A stretch of DNA of 64,000 nucleotides from CBDAQA01 sp965247815 (GTDB lineage: Bacteria; Planctomycetota; Phycisphaerae; Tepidisphaerales; Tepidisphaeraceae), in NCBI GenBank assembly GCA_965247815.1, contig CBDFHW010000034.1, positions 248,001 through 312,000 of the forward strand. The letters are read 5' to 3'. Each line of letters opens with the position of its first letter. The first letter of the stretch is position 1. This document shows, piece by piece, positions 1 through 8,235 of this stretch. Below the pieces are notes generated by a model. The model was given only the letters and a program-made list of their open reading frames with translations. It searched no databases and was not told the DNA's origin. A program made the position numbers and the translations under genes.

Positions 1-1289
1 TCGTTCTTCACGGAGATGTTGAACCGGATCCGACCGGCGTCGAAAATCGGCCAGTTCACGCCCGGCGACAAGGACCAATACCGGCTGCCCCAGTCGGCGA
101 TGTGCTTCGGTTTGCTGGCGTCGAACCCGAACGCCGCGGTCAGGCTGAACTTCGGGAACAGGTCGGCGGTCGCCTGCCCGATGCCTGCCGTCGCCGAGGC
201 GAGTTGCCGTTCGGCCCGGCGGATGTCGGGCCTTCGACGTAGCAGATCAGAAGGCAACCCGATCGGAACCTCGGGTGGTACGCTCGGGATGTCGGCGATT
301 TTGGTCAATTCCGGGATCAGTGCTTCGGGGTCTTCGCCGAGCAATACACCCAGCGAATGGATCGAGATGCGGATCTGTGCGTCGAGCGACGGGATCGCCG
401 CCGCGGTGGTCGCCACCTGCGTGGCCTGCCGGGCGACGTCCAGGTCGGTCACGAAACCGGCCTGCTGCCGGGACTGTGTCAATGACAACGTCTGCCGCTG
501 CGACTCCAGGTTCCGGGTCGCGATCACCAGTTGGCGTTGAAACCCGCGGAGCTGAACGTAAGTCCGAGCGACCTCGGCCATCAGGGTGACCAGTGCATCG
601 CGCTGATCTTCCTGCGCCGCCTGAATGTCGTAGATGGCCCCTTCGACGGCCCGGCGCTGCCCGCCGAACACGTCAATTTCCCAGGTCGAATCGAAGCCGA
701 CTTCGTATAAATTCGTATCCACGCCCGGAAACCCGCCGCTGGATCCGAACGCGCTCTGCGGCCCGCCCGAGTGTGACGCAGCGGTGTTTAATGACTTGGA
801 TTTCTGCTGGGCGGGAACCGTCAGCTTGCCGCCGGCCGCGGTCCCGCCCGATCCGCCGGAACTGCTCCCGCCGCTGCTTCCACCGCCGAACGCGCCGGCG
901 GGAATGCTGACATTCTTGCTGCCGTGCGCGCGTTGGTATCCGCCGGCCACGTTCAAGTCGGGCAGCAGATCACTACCGGTCACACCCCGCTGTGCGCGGG
1001 CCTGCCGCACTCGCGACGCCGCTTCCTGCAGCGTGTAACTTCCTTTGTTGGCCCGTTGAATCAACGACTGCAGTTCGGGGTCCCGAAAGGTCGTCCACCA
1101 TTCCACCGGCGGGGTCGCGATCGTGCTGACCGTGCTCGCCTGCGTCGTAGCAGCCGGCTGAGTCTCGCCGAACGACGAATTGACCTTCACCTCCGGCGCT
1201 TTGTAATTCGGACCGACCATGCAGCCGGAGATGCCGGCAACGGCGGAACATAAAATCAGCGATACCCGTCGGGCAATTGGAGTCGTCAT
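1..1289 (-). CDS. Outer-membrane efflux lipoprotein, NodT/OprM type (C-terminus beyond window)
   Basis: Outer-membrane channel of a tripartite RND-type efflux pump. Reading leftwards from the ATG at 1289, the product opens with a lipoprotein signal whose lipobox GISGC puts the lipid cysteine at residue 23, followed by the family-typical MVGPNYKAPE. Further on come QSLIQRANKGSYTLQEAASR, a Gly/Ser-rich loop near residues 105-120, and DLLRRRPDIRRAE, the hallmark of the NodT family. The reading frame stays open to base 1, so about the last 40-50 residues lie outside the window. The Gly/Ser-rich insertion in the first periplasmic half is longer than in typical members. The membrane-fusion and inner-membrane pump genes would be expected upstream on this strand (higher coordinates) but are absent; a YidB-like gene sits there instead. 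Confidence 0.9.
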   Translation of the reverse strand, partial: MTTPIARRVSLILCSAVAGISGCMVGPNYKAPEVKVNSSFGETQPAATTQASTVSTIATPPVEWWTTFRDPELQSLIQRANKGSYTLQEAASRVRQARAQRGVTGSDLLPDLNVAGGYQRAHGSKNVSIPAGAFGGGSSGGSSSGGSGGTAAGGKLTVPAQQKSKSLNTAASHSGGPQSAFGSSGGFPGVDTNLYEVGFDSTWEIDVFGGQRRAVEGAIYDIQAAQEDQRDALVTLMAEVARTYVQLRGFQRQLVIATRNLESQRQTLSLTQSRQQAGFVTDLDVARQATQVATTAAAIPSLDAQIRISIHSLGVLLGEDPEALIPELTKIADIPSVPPEVPIGLPSDLLRRRPDIRRAERQLASATAGIGQATADLFPKFSLTAAFGFDASKPKHIADWGSRYWSLSPGVNWPIFDAGRIRFNISVKN

Positions 1290-1418
1290 AACTGGTTTTC
1301 TGCGAGCGATCACAACAAGGCCGTCCCCGGTCACGGCATCGTAGGCGGGTCGCAGAAAACCGTCGAGATAAATTCTTGCCCTCGCGGTTCGCAGCATGCG
1401 AGGGGATTTGCCTGCCGC

Positions 1419-1844
1419 TCAATTCGTCGGAAACAGTTTGCTGCGGAGCAGGCTGATGCCTTGAGACATCATGGACTGATCCGGAACGGTCCCGCCGGGC
1501 GTCAGGTGGTTGATCACTTCAGGAAGGATCTGCGCCAGATGCCCGGACACGACGTCGGCCGGCAGTCCGAACTTTGTCGCCAATTGCTGAATTTGCGCAG
1601 ATCCCAACGCCGAGCTGATCTGGCTCCCGTTAACTGGTTGATTCGGGCCACCGCCGATCCAGGACTGAACCGCCGACCCGAGCCCGCCGGCTTTCAGTTG
1701 ATCGATCATCCCAGTCAGCCCGCCGGTCTGCGGGTTGTTCATGGTCGACAGAACATGATCGAGCAACCCGGTGTGCGTGTCGTTCGCCGACGATGTTCCA
1801 GAGTTTCCAGTCGCCGCGTGCAACAGCGTATCCAGCAGTCCCAT
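1419..1844 (-). CDS. YidB-like protein (DUF937 family)
   Basis: A 141-residue protein of the YidB/DUF937 family, whose biochemical role is not established. It starts MGLLDTLLHAATG and shows the family pattern: a Gly-rich middle (LTGMIDQLKAGGLGSAVQSW) followed by a helical part with LATKFGLPADVVSGHLAQIL and PEVINHLTPGG. There is no signal peptide or membrane helix, so it is probably cytoplasmic. A good Shine-Dalgarno (AAGGAAACAAC before ATG) supports the start. It is transcribed towards the efflux gene, 129 bases away; no functional tie is evident. It lies head-to-head with the helix-hairpin-helix repeat gene. Confidence 0.88.
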   Translation of the reverse strand: MGLLDTLLHAATGNSGTSSANDTHTGLLDHVLSTMNNPQTGGLTGMIDQLKAGGLGSAVQSWIGGGPNQPVNGSQISSALGSAQIQQLATKFGLPADVVSGHLAQILPEVINHLTPGGTVPDQSMMSQGISLLRSKLFPTN

Positions 1845-1875
1845 GTTGTTTCCTTGTCTTGAGCACCAAAAGCAT

Positions 1876-1904
1876 TTGAATCAAGTGAGCTTGGAACTTA
1901 TCAT
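1876..1904 (+). promoter_or_regulatory. Candidate sigma-70 promoter for the HhH repeat gene
   Basis: TTGAAT (1876-1881) and TATCAT (1899-1904) are separated by exactly 17 bases, about 70 bases upstream of the ATG at 1973. The gene itself has an AAGGAA ribosome-binding site. The match was made by eye and is unproven. Confidence 0.4.
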
Positions 1905-1972
1905 CATCGGCAGCAAATTTCCAAAACAATCACTTCGCTGACCGTGGTTTACAGCAATAAAGGAACCGCCCG

Positions 1973-3787
1973 ATGAAAAAACACAGCTCGCTCGCGTCTC
2001 AATGGTTGTTTGCCGGCATTTCACTGTTGCTATGTCTCACCGCGATGCCGGTTCGCGCCGCCGATGCCCCGGCTAAGCTCGACTTGAATACGGCAACCGA
2101 GGAGCAGCTCAAAGAGTTGCCCGGTGTCGGCGCGGCTACGGCCAAGAAGATCATCGACGGTCGACCGTACAAAGCTGTCGACGGGCTGACGGACGCGGGT
2201 CTGAGCGACAAAGTTATTGAAAAGATTGCGCCGCTGGTCACCGTTACCGCGCCGAAGGCTGCGGCAAAACCGGTGAAACCGTCGACCCCGGCCGCCAGTG
2301 GCGCGCCCGACGCCAAGGTCGATCTGAACACTGCTACCGAAGAGGAATTAAAAGATCTGCCCGGCGTCGGGGCCGCCACGGCCAAGAAAATCATCGCCGG
2401 CCGGCCTTATAAGTCGGTCGATGGACTGGCCGACGCGGGCGTGAACACGAAGGAGATTGAAAAATTGACGCCGTTGGTGTCCGTTTCGGTGGCCGGTTCG
2501 ATGTCGAAGACGGCCGCGAAGCCGACCAGAACAGCGCCGAACACCGCGGCGGCAGACGCGCCGATGTCCGGCGCTAAGGTCGATTTAAACACCGCGACCG
2601 AAGCCGAGCTGAGAGAACTGCCCGGCGTCGGTGCCGCCACGGCCAAGAAAATCATCGCCGGCCGGCCTTATACGAAGGTCGAGGCCCTTGCCGACGCCGG
2701 TGTCAGCGGGAAGGAAGTAGATAAATTGACGCCGCTCGTCAGTGTGTCCGCCCCGGCCGTCACCGAGAAGTCGGTGAAGACGACCAAAGCGCCGGCCGAG
2801 GATCCGGCAATCGCCGCGAAAGTGGATCTGAATACGGCGACCGAAGCCGAATTGCGGGAACTGCCCGGCGTCGGGGCCGCGACGGCAAAGAAAATCATCG
2901 CCGGTCGCCCGTACGCGAACGCGGCGGCGCTCGCCGATGCGGGTGTCAGTGCGAAAGAGGTCGAAAAGCTGACGCCGTTGGTGACTGCGAACGCCGCCGC
3001 AGTCGCCGAAAAACCAAAGAAATCGACCGCGGTTACAGCGGCCGAAACAGCCGCCAAGGTTGACAAGGTGGACCTGAACACCGCCACCGAAGACCAACTG
3101 AAAGAGTTGCCCGGCGTAGGCCCGGCGACGGCCAAGAAGATCATCGCAGGCCGGCCGTATACCAAGGTCGAAGGACTCGCCGATGCCGGGTTGAGTGCCG
3201 GCACCGTCGAAAAGCTGACGCCGTTGGTGACGGTGTCAGTCCCCGCGCCCGCGGTCGCCGAAAACGCCACCAAAACAACGACGGCCGAAAAAACAACGAC
3301 TGTCGAGAAGAAGCCGGCGGACGTGACCGACGCCCCGCCCGTCACCAAGGTCGACCTGAACACCGCCACCGAGAAGGAACTTCAGGAGTTGCCCGGCGTA
3401 CGCCCGGTCACGGCCAAAAAGATCATCGCCGGCCGCCCGTATGCTGCCGTGGCTGACCTGCAAAAGGCCGGGGTCAGCGAAACCGAGACGAGCAGGCTGA
3501 CCCCGCTCGTCGAAGCCATTCCGGCGAAGGCTGTCGCCGGGACGACCGCTGACAAAGGCGCTGTGGATAAAGAAGACGTCGACGAAAAAGCGTCGGCCCA
3601 AACGCCGCCCGTCGCCGGCATGGTCTGGGTCAACCTAGACTCGAAGATCTACCACTTCACCGGCGACCGCTGGTACGGCAAGACCAAGCAAGGCAAGTTC
3701 ATGACCGAGGCCGACGCGAAAGCGGCCGGTTACCGGGCGGCCGTCGTGGAAAAAGGCAAAGCACCGGTCGAGAAGAAAGCAGCCTGA
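1973..3787 (+). CDS. Secreted protein with six tandem ComEA-like helix-hairpin-helix repeats
   Basis: A 604-residue exported protein. Residues 1-29 form a signal peptide ending PVRAADA. Six near-identical units follow, each about 55 residues with a linker of 15-35, and each built on DLNTATEEELKELPGVGAAT then AKKIIAGRPY. This is the helix-hairpin-helix module of ComEA, which binds DNA without sequence specificity through its LPGVGxxTA hairpin. ComEA proteins normally have one unit; six is exceptional. In the sixth the hairpin reads LPGVRPVTA, so a conserved glycine is lost. Linkers are rich in Lys, Ala, Thr and Pro. The C-terminus (about residues 545-590) is a separate small module with YHFTGDRWYGKTKQGKFM and EADAKAAGYR, also seen at the end of some ComEA-like proteins. 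The likely role is multivalent binding of DNA outside the cytoplasm; DNA uptake is possible but no other competence gene is nearby. Confidence 0.85.
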   Translation: MKKHSSLASQWLFAGISLLLCLTAMPVRAADAPAKLDLNTATEEQLKELPGVGAATAKKIIDGRPYKAVDGLTDAGLSDKVIEKIAPLVTVTAPKAAAKPVKPSTPAASGAPDAKVDLNTATEEELKDLPGVGAATAKKIIAGRPYKSVDGLADAGVNTKEIEKLTPLVSVSVAGSMSKTAAKPTRTAPNTAAADAPMSGAKVDLNTATEAELRELPGVGAATAKKIIAGRPYTKVEALADAGVSGKEVDKLTPLVSVSAPAVTEKSVKTTKAPAEDPAIAAKVDLNTATEAELRELPGVGAATAKKIIAGRPYANAAALADAGVSAKEVEKLTPLVTANAAAVAEKPKKSTAVTAAETAAKVDKVDLNTATEDQLKELPGVGPATAKKIIAGRPYTKVEGLADAGLSAGTVEKLTPLVTVSVPAPAVAENATKTTTAEKTTTVEKKPADVTDAPPVTKVDLNTATEKELQELPGVRPVTAKKIIAGRPYAAVADLQKAGVSETETSRLTPLVEAIPAKAVAGTTADKGAVDKEDVDEKASAQTPPVAGMVWVNLDSKIYHFTGDRWYGKTKQGKFMTEADAKAAGYRAAVVEKGKAPVEKKAA

Positions 3788-3860
3788 TCGCCGCATTTCG
3801 TCGGGCCGGACCGGCGCGACGACGACCGACCCGTGATCGAATCGGTGTCCAAACAAAAAG

Positions 3861-3903
3861 GCCCACGCCACAAACTGGCGCGGGCCTGTGCTTTGGTTTT
3901 TTT
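3861..3903 (+). terminator. Intrinsic terminator after the HhH gene
   Basis: A stem GCCCACGCCA / TGGCGCGGGC (3861-3870 with 3876-3885, one mismatch) with a short loop is followed by a T-rich run ending in seven or more T (3897-3903). It lies between two convergent genes. Confidence 0.7.
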
Positions 3904-3913
3904 AAATCGCTGA

Positions 3914-4282
3914 TTAACCCGCGCGGGCGAGGCCGCGGGCGTTCATGTCCACGAACTCGGCGCCGACGGCCCAGGTGCGGTCCTCGCACTGCCGGCAGGC
4001 CACGATGCGGATCAATCGGGTCCGTTTGATCGGACCGCGTCCGATGCGGATGCGCTGCTGTTCACCGACACGCAACGGCTCGGTAGTATCGAACCCGACG
4101 CCCAGCCGCGACAGGTTCTGGACCATCACTTCCCAGCCCTCATTCTCGTCCGGGCCGTGCATGACCATCGGGGTGCGGACCGGCAACAGCCAGCCGAGCG
4201 TTTCACCGACCAACCGGCTCCGCCGGCGGCGTTCGTTCGACGGGGCACTAAACTCACTCGTCAGCGTCAGGGTTGGGGCCAT
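3914..4282 (-). CDS. PilZ-domain protein
   Basis: A 122-residue protein consisting essentially of one PilZ domain, the c-di-GMP receptor fold. Near residues 17-23 is the arginine cluster NERRRRSRLVGE, matching the RxxxR motif, and near residues 57-64 NLSRLGVGFDT replaces the usual D/NxSxxG. Both nucleotide-contact motifs are present, so binding is plausible. The rest is a beta-barrel-like stretch (RIRIGRGPIKRTRLIRIVAC, then WAVGAEFVDM). No output domain is attached, so it presumably works through a partner. It converges on the HhH gene with a terminator between them. Confidence 0.8.
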   Translation of the reverse strand: MAPTLTLTSEFSAPSNERRRRSRLVGETLGWLLPVRTPMVMHGPDENEGWEVMVQNLSRLGVGFDTTEPLRVGEQQRIRIGRGPIKRTRLIRIVACRQCEDRTWAVGAEFVDMNARGLARAG

Positions 4283-4406
4283 GACGTTGGTTATCGGCTG
4301 TTGATCGAGAAAATCGTGAAACGCTTTCGTGACGATTCTGCCATGGCCGGCTGTTGTAGGGATTCCAACGGATCTCCATGCGTTTTATACGAAACGCGAC
4401 TCCGTA

Positions 4407-4493
4407 ACAGCCCCGTCCCGGCAGGGCGGGGATCGATCGGTCGATCACGCAGCGACCGGTTCGATCCGCGGCCTTCCGGCCTCGGCTATTAAA
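4407..4493. repeat. REP-like inverted-repeat element, copy 1 (diverged)
   Basis: This 87-base imperfect palindrome has the same layout as copies at 51637-51724 and 53490-53578: AGCCC-type head, GGGCGGGGATCGAT, a short centre, then TCGATCC...CCGGCCTCGGCTATTAAA. The other two copies flank a RAYT transposase gene; this one stands alone. It fills most of the 300-base gap between the PilZ gene and the small gene at 4584; otherwise I see nothing in that gap except the short open frame described next. Confidence 0.7.
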
Positions 4494-4587
4494 GATGGCG
4501 CTGCATAATTTCCGCGCGTCGCACCAGGGACTGCGGATGATTCAGAACGCTCTCGATCACTGACTCCTTCGCATCGAGATGAATCAC
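4489..4587 (-). pseudogene. Possible truncated toxin gene downstream of an antitoxin-like gene
   Basis: A GTG at 4587 overlaps the stop codon of the antitoxin-like gene and opens a 32-codon frame beginning VIHLDAKES. It ends at a TAA that lies within the REP-like element. The overlapping start and the VIHLD opening resemble the first strand of a PIN-type toxin, but the rest shows no PIN motif. It may be a toxin remnant cut off by the repeat, or simply a chance frame. Confidence 0.25.
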
Positions 4588-4814
4588 GAATTATCCCAGC
4601 CGTCTCGCTCGCTTCGCAGATCAGAAATGATTACCTGTCCAGATCGTTGATGCTTCGCTTTACCGACCGCGTCCCACATCGAAGCGCGTTTCGGCTCCGC
4701 CACTTTTAGGTCGTCGGCTAAATAGACAATGAGAATATCCCCGGGTGCCGCGCCCTCGAGTTCACGGGGCGCCTCGATTCGATGCCGGTCGAATGTGGAT
4801 TTGAACGTGACCAT
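4584..4814 (-). CDS. Small antitoxin-like protein
   Basis: A 76-residue acidic/basic protein starting MVTFKSTFDRHRIEAPRELE. The middle (GAAPGDILIVYLADD) suggests a short beta-barrel or AbrB-like swap, and the tail (SMWDAVGKAKHQRSG, then SDLRSERDGWDNS) has the RS..xxxERDxW ending common in antitoxins that wrap around a PIN or RelE toxin. No intact toxin follows; only a 32-codon frame ending in a repeat. It is best regarded as an orphan antitoxin by shape, with no family assigned with certainty. Confidence 0.5.
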   Translation of the reverse strand: MVTFKSTFDRHRIEAPRELEGAAPGDILIVYLADDLKVAEPKRASMWDAVGKAKHQRSGQVIISDLRSERDGWDNS

Positions 4815-4863
4815 GGTGCGATAGAGTTTACCGGTGTCCGGTGAAACGGCCGAAGTGAAATTT

Positions 4864-7800
4864 TTAAGGTTGGGCGGTCAACAGAACGTTCTTGACCAAC
4901 GCCTCGCAGTACGCCGGGGTGTAGCCGTAGATCCCCCAGCTGTTGGTGCTGAGCAGCCCGGTGGTCAGATCGAGCCGGCTGTAGATGACGCGACCTTTCC
5001 CGTACTTCAACACCTGCACTGACGGGCCGTCTTCCTTCTTGAGTTTTTCCAGCACATAGCTCCGCGCGGCCGGCTTCATCAGGTTGTCGAGGTTCGGCTT
5101 TCCACCGGCGACCAGCGGGTCGGTGAAGGCGATCGGTTTCAACGGCGTGTCTGGGAACGCCTTGGCGATCAAAAGCGCTTCTGCCGAATGGGCGAACGCC
5201 TCGGACCCGCCGCAGGCGTCGATCAGCAGCGTCCCGCCCGATTCGACGTACGCCCGGGCCGCGGTGACGTCGGCGTCGGGGAACAGCGCGGCCGCGTTGC
5301 CGGTGATGACCGCGACCGGCGCGTCGGCCGGTTTTAAATCCCGAAGCTGAATCGTCGCCGTCTTCACGGCTTGGTTGGTGGTCCACTGGAAATACCGGGC
5401 GAACCGCGTCCACGCGTACGGCTCGGGGTCCCAGGCGCCGTCGTATTTGATCCGCGCGACGTTCACCGTCGCCGTGGGCGACAGGGTCGGCTCGTCGAGG
5501 TACGGCGAATCCAATCGGTTGCGGAAATTGCTGCGACCCGCGGCCCAGACGAAAAGGTTTACGCCGAACTGAAACGTTTCCTTCTTCGCCCGCAGCATCC
5601 GCTCCTGCCAGGCCGGGGAGATATCGCCCGGCGAATGCACCATCAGAATGCGTGTCCCGTTGCTCAGCATGTTTAGCTTCGGCGGGTTCGCCAAGTGATA
5701 GTTCACCGAAAATAATTCGTGAGTGGCGGGCACGTCCTGCATCGCAAACTGCGGCCACAGCTTTTTCGCCAGGTCGGCGGCGAAATCGTTGAACTCCCTG
5801 CTGCCGCTGTCGGCGTGGGTGAAGATCAGCCCACCGGCGTCGGCGTAACTCCGCAGCTTGTTCACGTCGTCGTCGCTCAGCTTCATCGCCTGATGGCTTG
5901 CCACGTACAGAATCGGCGCGTCCATCCAGTCCGACCAGGGCCTCTCGAAACTGACCACCTGCCAGTTCAAGGGCCGTTCGAGTTCCCGCGAGGCGAACCG
6001 CGTGAGGTTTGCCAGATCGCGCGGCCGGTTATCCCAGAACGGATCGACCCGCAGCTTGTTCATCAGCACCGGGTGTCGACCGCGGGTGAGAAACAGGACC
6101 GTGTATGACGTGTCGATCAGTGCTTCGGGCCCGTCGTTGGCCCGGCCCCAGGACCCGTTGGCGGCCTGGTACGGCAGGATCTGCCCGGCGATTTCGGTGT
6201 ACCAATCGTGAGTGCCGAAGAATTTGAATCCGCTCGCCAGCGCGCAGCGCTCGATGCCGTAGGCGGTGTAACCGAGATAGTGCAACTCGGGGGTAAAAAT
6301 GTTCGTCACGTTGTCGCCGGTCTCCAGCCATTTCAGTCCCGCGGCCAGCGCCGGTGAGTACGGCGGGCGGCCGACCCGAGTGCCCAGCGCCGGGGCGTCG
6401 AGCCACTCGTGAGTGACCAGCAGCGACGACACGCCCGCGCACGTCATCGCCAGCGTCCCCTTGCCCGCGGCATTGGAATAAAACCACTGCCCGTTGTTCA
6501 ACTCACACCCGAGCCAGTGTTTCTCGACCGCTTTCCAGTACGGCGTCGGGACTTCGACGCCCGCCTCGGCGCCGGACCAGACCCCGAGCAATCCGTATTG
6601 ACTGTTCGAGTTGTCCCACGGCGCCAGGGCCGGCGCTTGCGGATAGGCCGGCCCGGTCGGTGTTTCGCTTTGCAGCGGGTCGTACTTCGGCGGCGGTTGG
6701 GTCGGCAGGGGCGGCGGGGGCGGGGGAATCAATGGGACGGGGATCTCGCCGTTGTCGTAGTAGAAAACACTCGGTCCCGTGCGCGGGGTGGTCGGGGGCG
6801 CAGACGGCTCGGTCGGTCGGGGCCCGCCGGAGTTGCCGCGGTCGTCGAGCGACTGCATCACCGCAACCACCGGTACTTTGCTGGCATCCAGTTGCGCCGC
6901 TGTTTTGTCGCCGGTCGTGGGATCGGTCCGTGCGCCCGGTGCGGCACCCGCGGGAGCGGGATTGGCGTACCGGTCGTCGTAAGTGTACGCGCCTTCGCTC
7001 GCCGCTTTTACCAGCCACGCGACGTCGGCCCGCAGCGCCGGCCGGTCCTCGGCCCGGTCGTACACCGCCAGCGCGGCCGCTCGCAGGCTCCGCGCGTAGA
7101 CCACCGGTGACATTGGTTTGCCCGGATCGGTCTCCAGCGGAAATGATTTAAGCGTCTGAATCGCCTCGGCGATCAGCGGGCCGTGAATACTCAACCGCGG
7201 GTCGGGCGAACCTTCGCTGGCATGCAGCAACGCGTAGACACAAAGCGCGTCGAGCCCCTGGTGCTGGACCGTGTCGGCCGGGCGGCCGTCGTCGATCTGG
7301 CCGTTGACGAACTTGGAGATGAGAAACCCGATCCCGCGGTCGAGTGCGAGGCCGATTTGCCGGTCGGCCTCGTGGCCCGCGAACACGGCCGCGGGCGGCA
7401 ACGCCGACGAGACGGGGGACTGGGCGGTCGCCTGCGTCGTTGCGGGAATGAGCACCGTTCTGGCCGGCTCGGTGGTCGGCGGCATCGTCACCGGTTGCGG
7501 CGGGGAGCGTTGTGCCGCGTCCGGAACGTACGCCTGCTGCGGCGGGAGTGTCGGAGCGGTTGCGATCGGGGTCGGCCTGGTGGTCGCAGACTTCACAGCG
7601 GCCGGGTTTTCGGTCGCCGGGTTGTAATACCCCAGCGACGTCTCGGTTTTGGTCAGCAGCATCCCGTAGACGCGTTCCTGGGACGCCTTGGCGTCTTGTA
7701 TCAGGTCGAACAGGGCCGGGTCGTGAATCGGGTGCGCCCCGGCCAGCTGTTGCAGCGCGCGATATTTCTCGTGACCGCCCTTGAGGTCACCGGCCAGGAC

Positions 7801-8181
7801 CCTGGACTCGGCCTCGGCCTTTAGAGCATAAAAATCTGATCGGTGTTGCTGTTCGAAGGCCGCATCTTCCGTGCTGATGGTGGTCCCACTGACCGGCGCG
7901 CCGCGAAGGGAATAGCCGACGAACACCGCGCCGCCGATCAGACAGAGCGAAGCTGCGGCAGTAGTGGCAATTAGAAGCGGATGGTTGCCCGCCCAGGACG
8001 CACGCCGAAGGGTCGAAGCAGAGGCAGACGGGGCGTGGGATACTGCGGCCGGAGTCGATCGCTCTTCTCGGAGCAATCGCGTAAGCGATTTGCCGCAATT
8101 CGGGCAACTCAGCTGGGCGAGCGTATCCGGATCGGCCGTGACGGATTGCCCGCACCCGGGGCATACAATCGTGCGGTTCAT
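4864..8181 (-). CDS. Large membrane protein: zinc ribbon, toroid repeats, DUF4159
   Basis: About 1105 residues. The start at 8181 is preferred because a GAGG ribosome-binding site lies six bases upstream; a TTG four codons earlier is the alternative. The N-terminus is a zinc ribbon (CPGCGQSV ... CPNCGKSL), followed by a membrane helix at about residues 70-92 (LIATTAAASLCLIGGAVFVG) and Pro-rich linkers. Two alpha-toroid blocks, like prenyltransferase/squalene-cyclase repeats, follow at about 270-400 and 540-700 (LGLDRGIGFLISK; NGQWFYSNAAGKGTLAMTCA). The C-terminus is a DUF4159 domain with YVASHQAMKLSDDDVNKLR, GGLIFTHADSGS and HELFSVNYHL, and a further glutamine-amidotransferase-like fold after that. 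The family is widespread in planctomycetes and has no proven activity. The bulk of the chain is predicted outside the cytoplasm. Confidence 0.85.
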   Translation of the reverse strand: MNRTIVCPGCGQSVTADPDTLAQLSCPNCGKSLTRLLREERSTPAAVSHAPSASASTLRRASWAGNHPLLIATTAAASLCLIGGAVFVGYSLRGAPVSGTTISTEDAAFEQQHRSDFYALKAEAESRVLAGDLKGGHEKYRALQQLAGAHPIHDPALFDLIQDAKASQERVYGMLLTKTETSLGYYNPATENPAAVKSATTRPTPIATAPTLPPQQAYVPDAAQRSPPQPVTMPPTTEPARTVLIPATTQATAQSPVSSALPPAAVFAGHEADRQIGLALDRGIGFLISKFVNGQIDDGRPADTVQHQGLDALCVYALLHASEGSPDPRLSIHGPLIAEAIQTLKSFPLETDPGKPMSPVVYARSLRAAALAVYDRAEDRPALRADVAWLVKAASEGAYTYDDRYANPAPAGAAPGARTDPTTGDKTAAQLDASKVPVVAVMQSLDDRGNSGGPRPTEPSAPPTTPRTGPSVFYYDNGEIPVPLIPPPPPPLPTQPPPKYDPLQSETPTGPAYPQAPALAPWDNSNSQYGLLGVWSGAEAGVEVPTPYWKAVEKHWLGCELNNGQWFYSNAAGKGTLAMTCAGVSSLLVTHEWLDAPALGTRVGRPPYSPALAAGLKWLETGDNVTNIFTPELHYLGYTAYGIERCALASGFKFFGTHDWYTEIAGQILPYQAANGSWGRANDGPEALIDTSYTVLFLTRGRHPVLMNKLRVDPFWDNRPRDLANLTRFASRELERPLNWQVVSFERPWSDWMDAPILYVASHQAMKLSDDDVNKLRSYADAGGLIFTHADSGSREFNDFAADLAKKLWPQFAMQDVPATHELFSVNYHLANPPKLNMLSNGTRILMVHSPGDISPAWQERMLRAKKETFQFGVNLFVWAAGRSNFRNRLDSPYLDEPTLSPTATVNVARIKYDGAWDPEPYAWTRFARYFQWTTNQAVKTATIQLRDLKPADAPVAVITGNAAALFPDADVTAARAYVESGGTLLIDACGGSEAFAHSAEALLIAKAFPDTPLKPIAFTDPLVAGGKPNLDNLMKPAARSYVLEKLKKEDGPSVQVLKYGKGRVIYSRLDLTTGLLSTNSWGIYGYTPAYCEALVKNVLLTAQP

Positions 8182-8235
8182 CAGCTGCCTCAACGGCTTC
8201 TCGACCAGCCAGCTATTATGGGCTCGGGCGGATCA

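Noticed and set aside
2585..3369. Long open frames on the minus strand of the helix-hairpin-helix repeat gene
   Set aside because: They repeat in step with the six units and mirror the codon bias of the real gene; no ribosome-binding sites or family matches.
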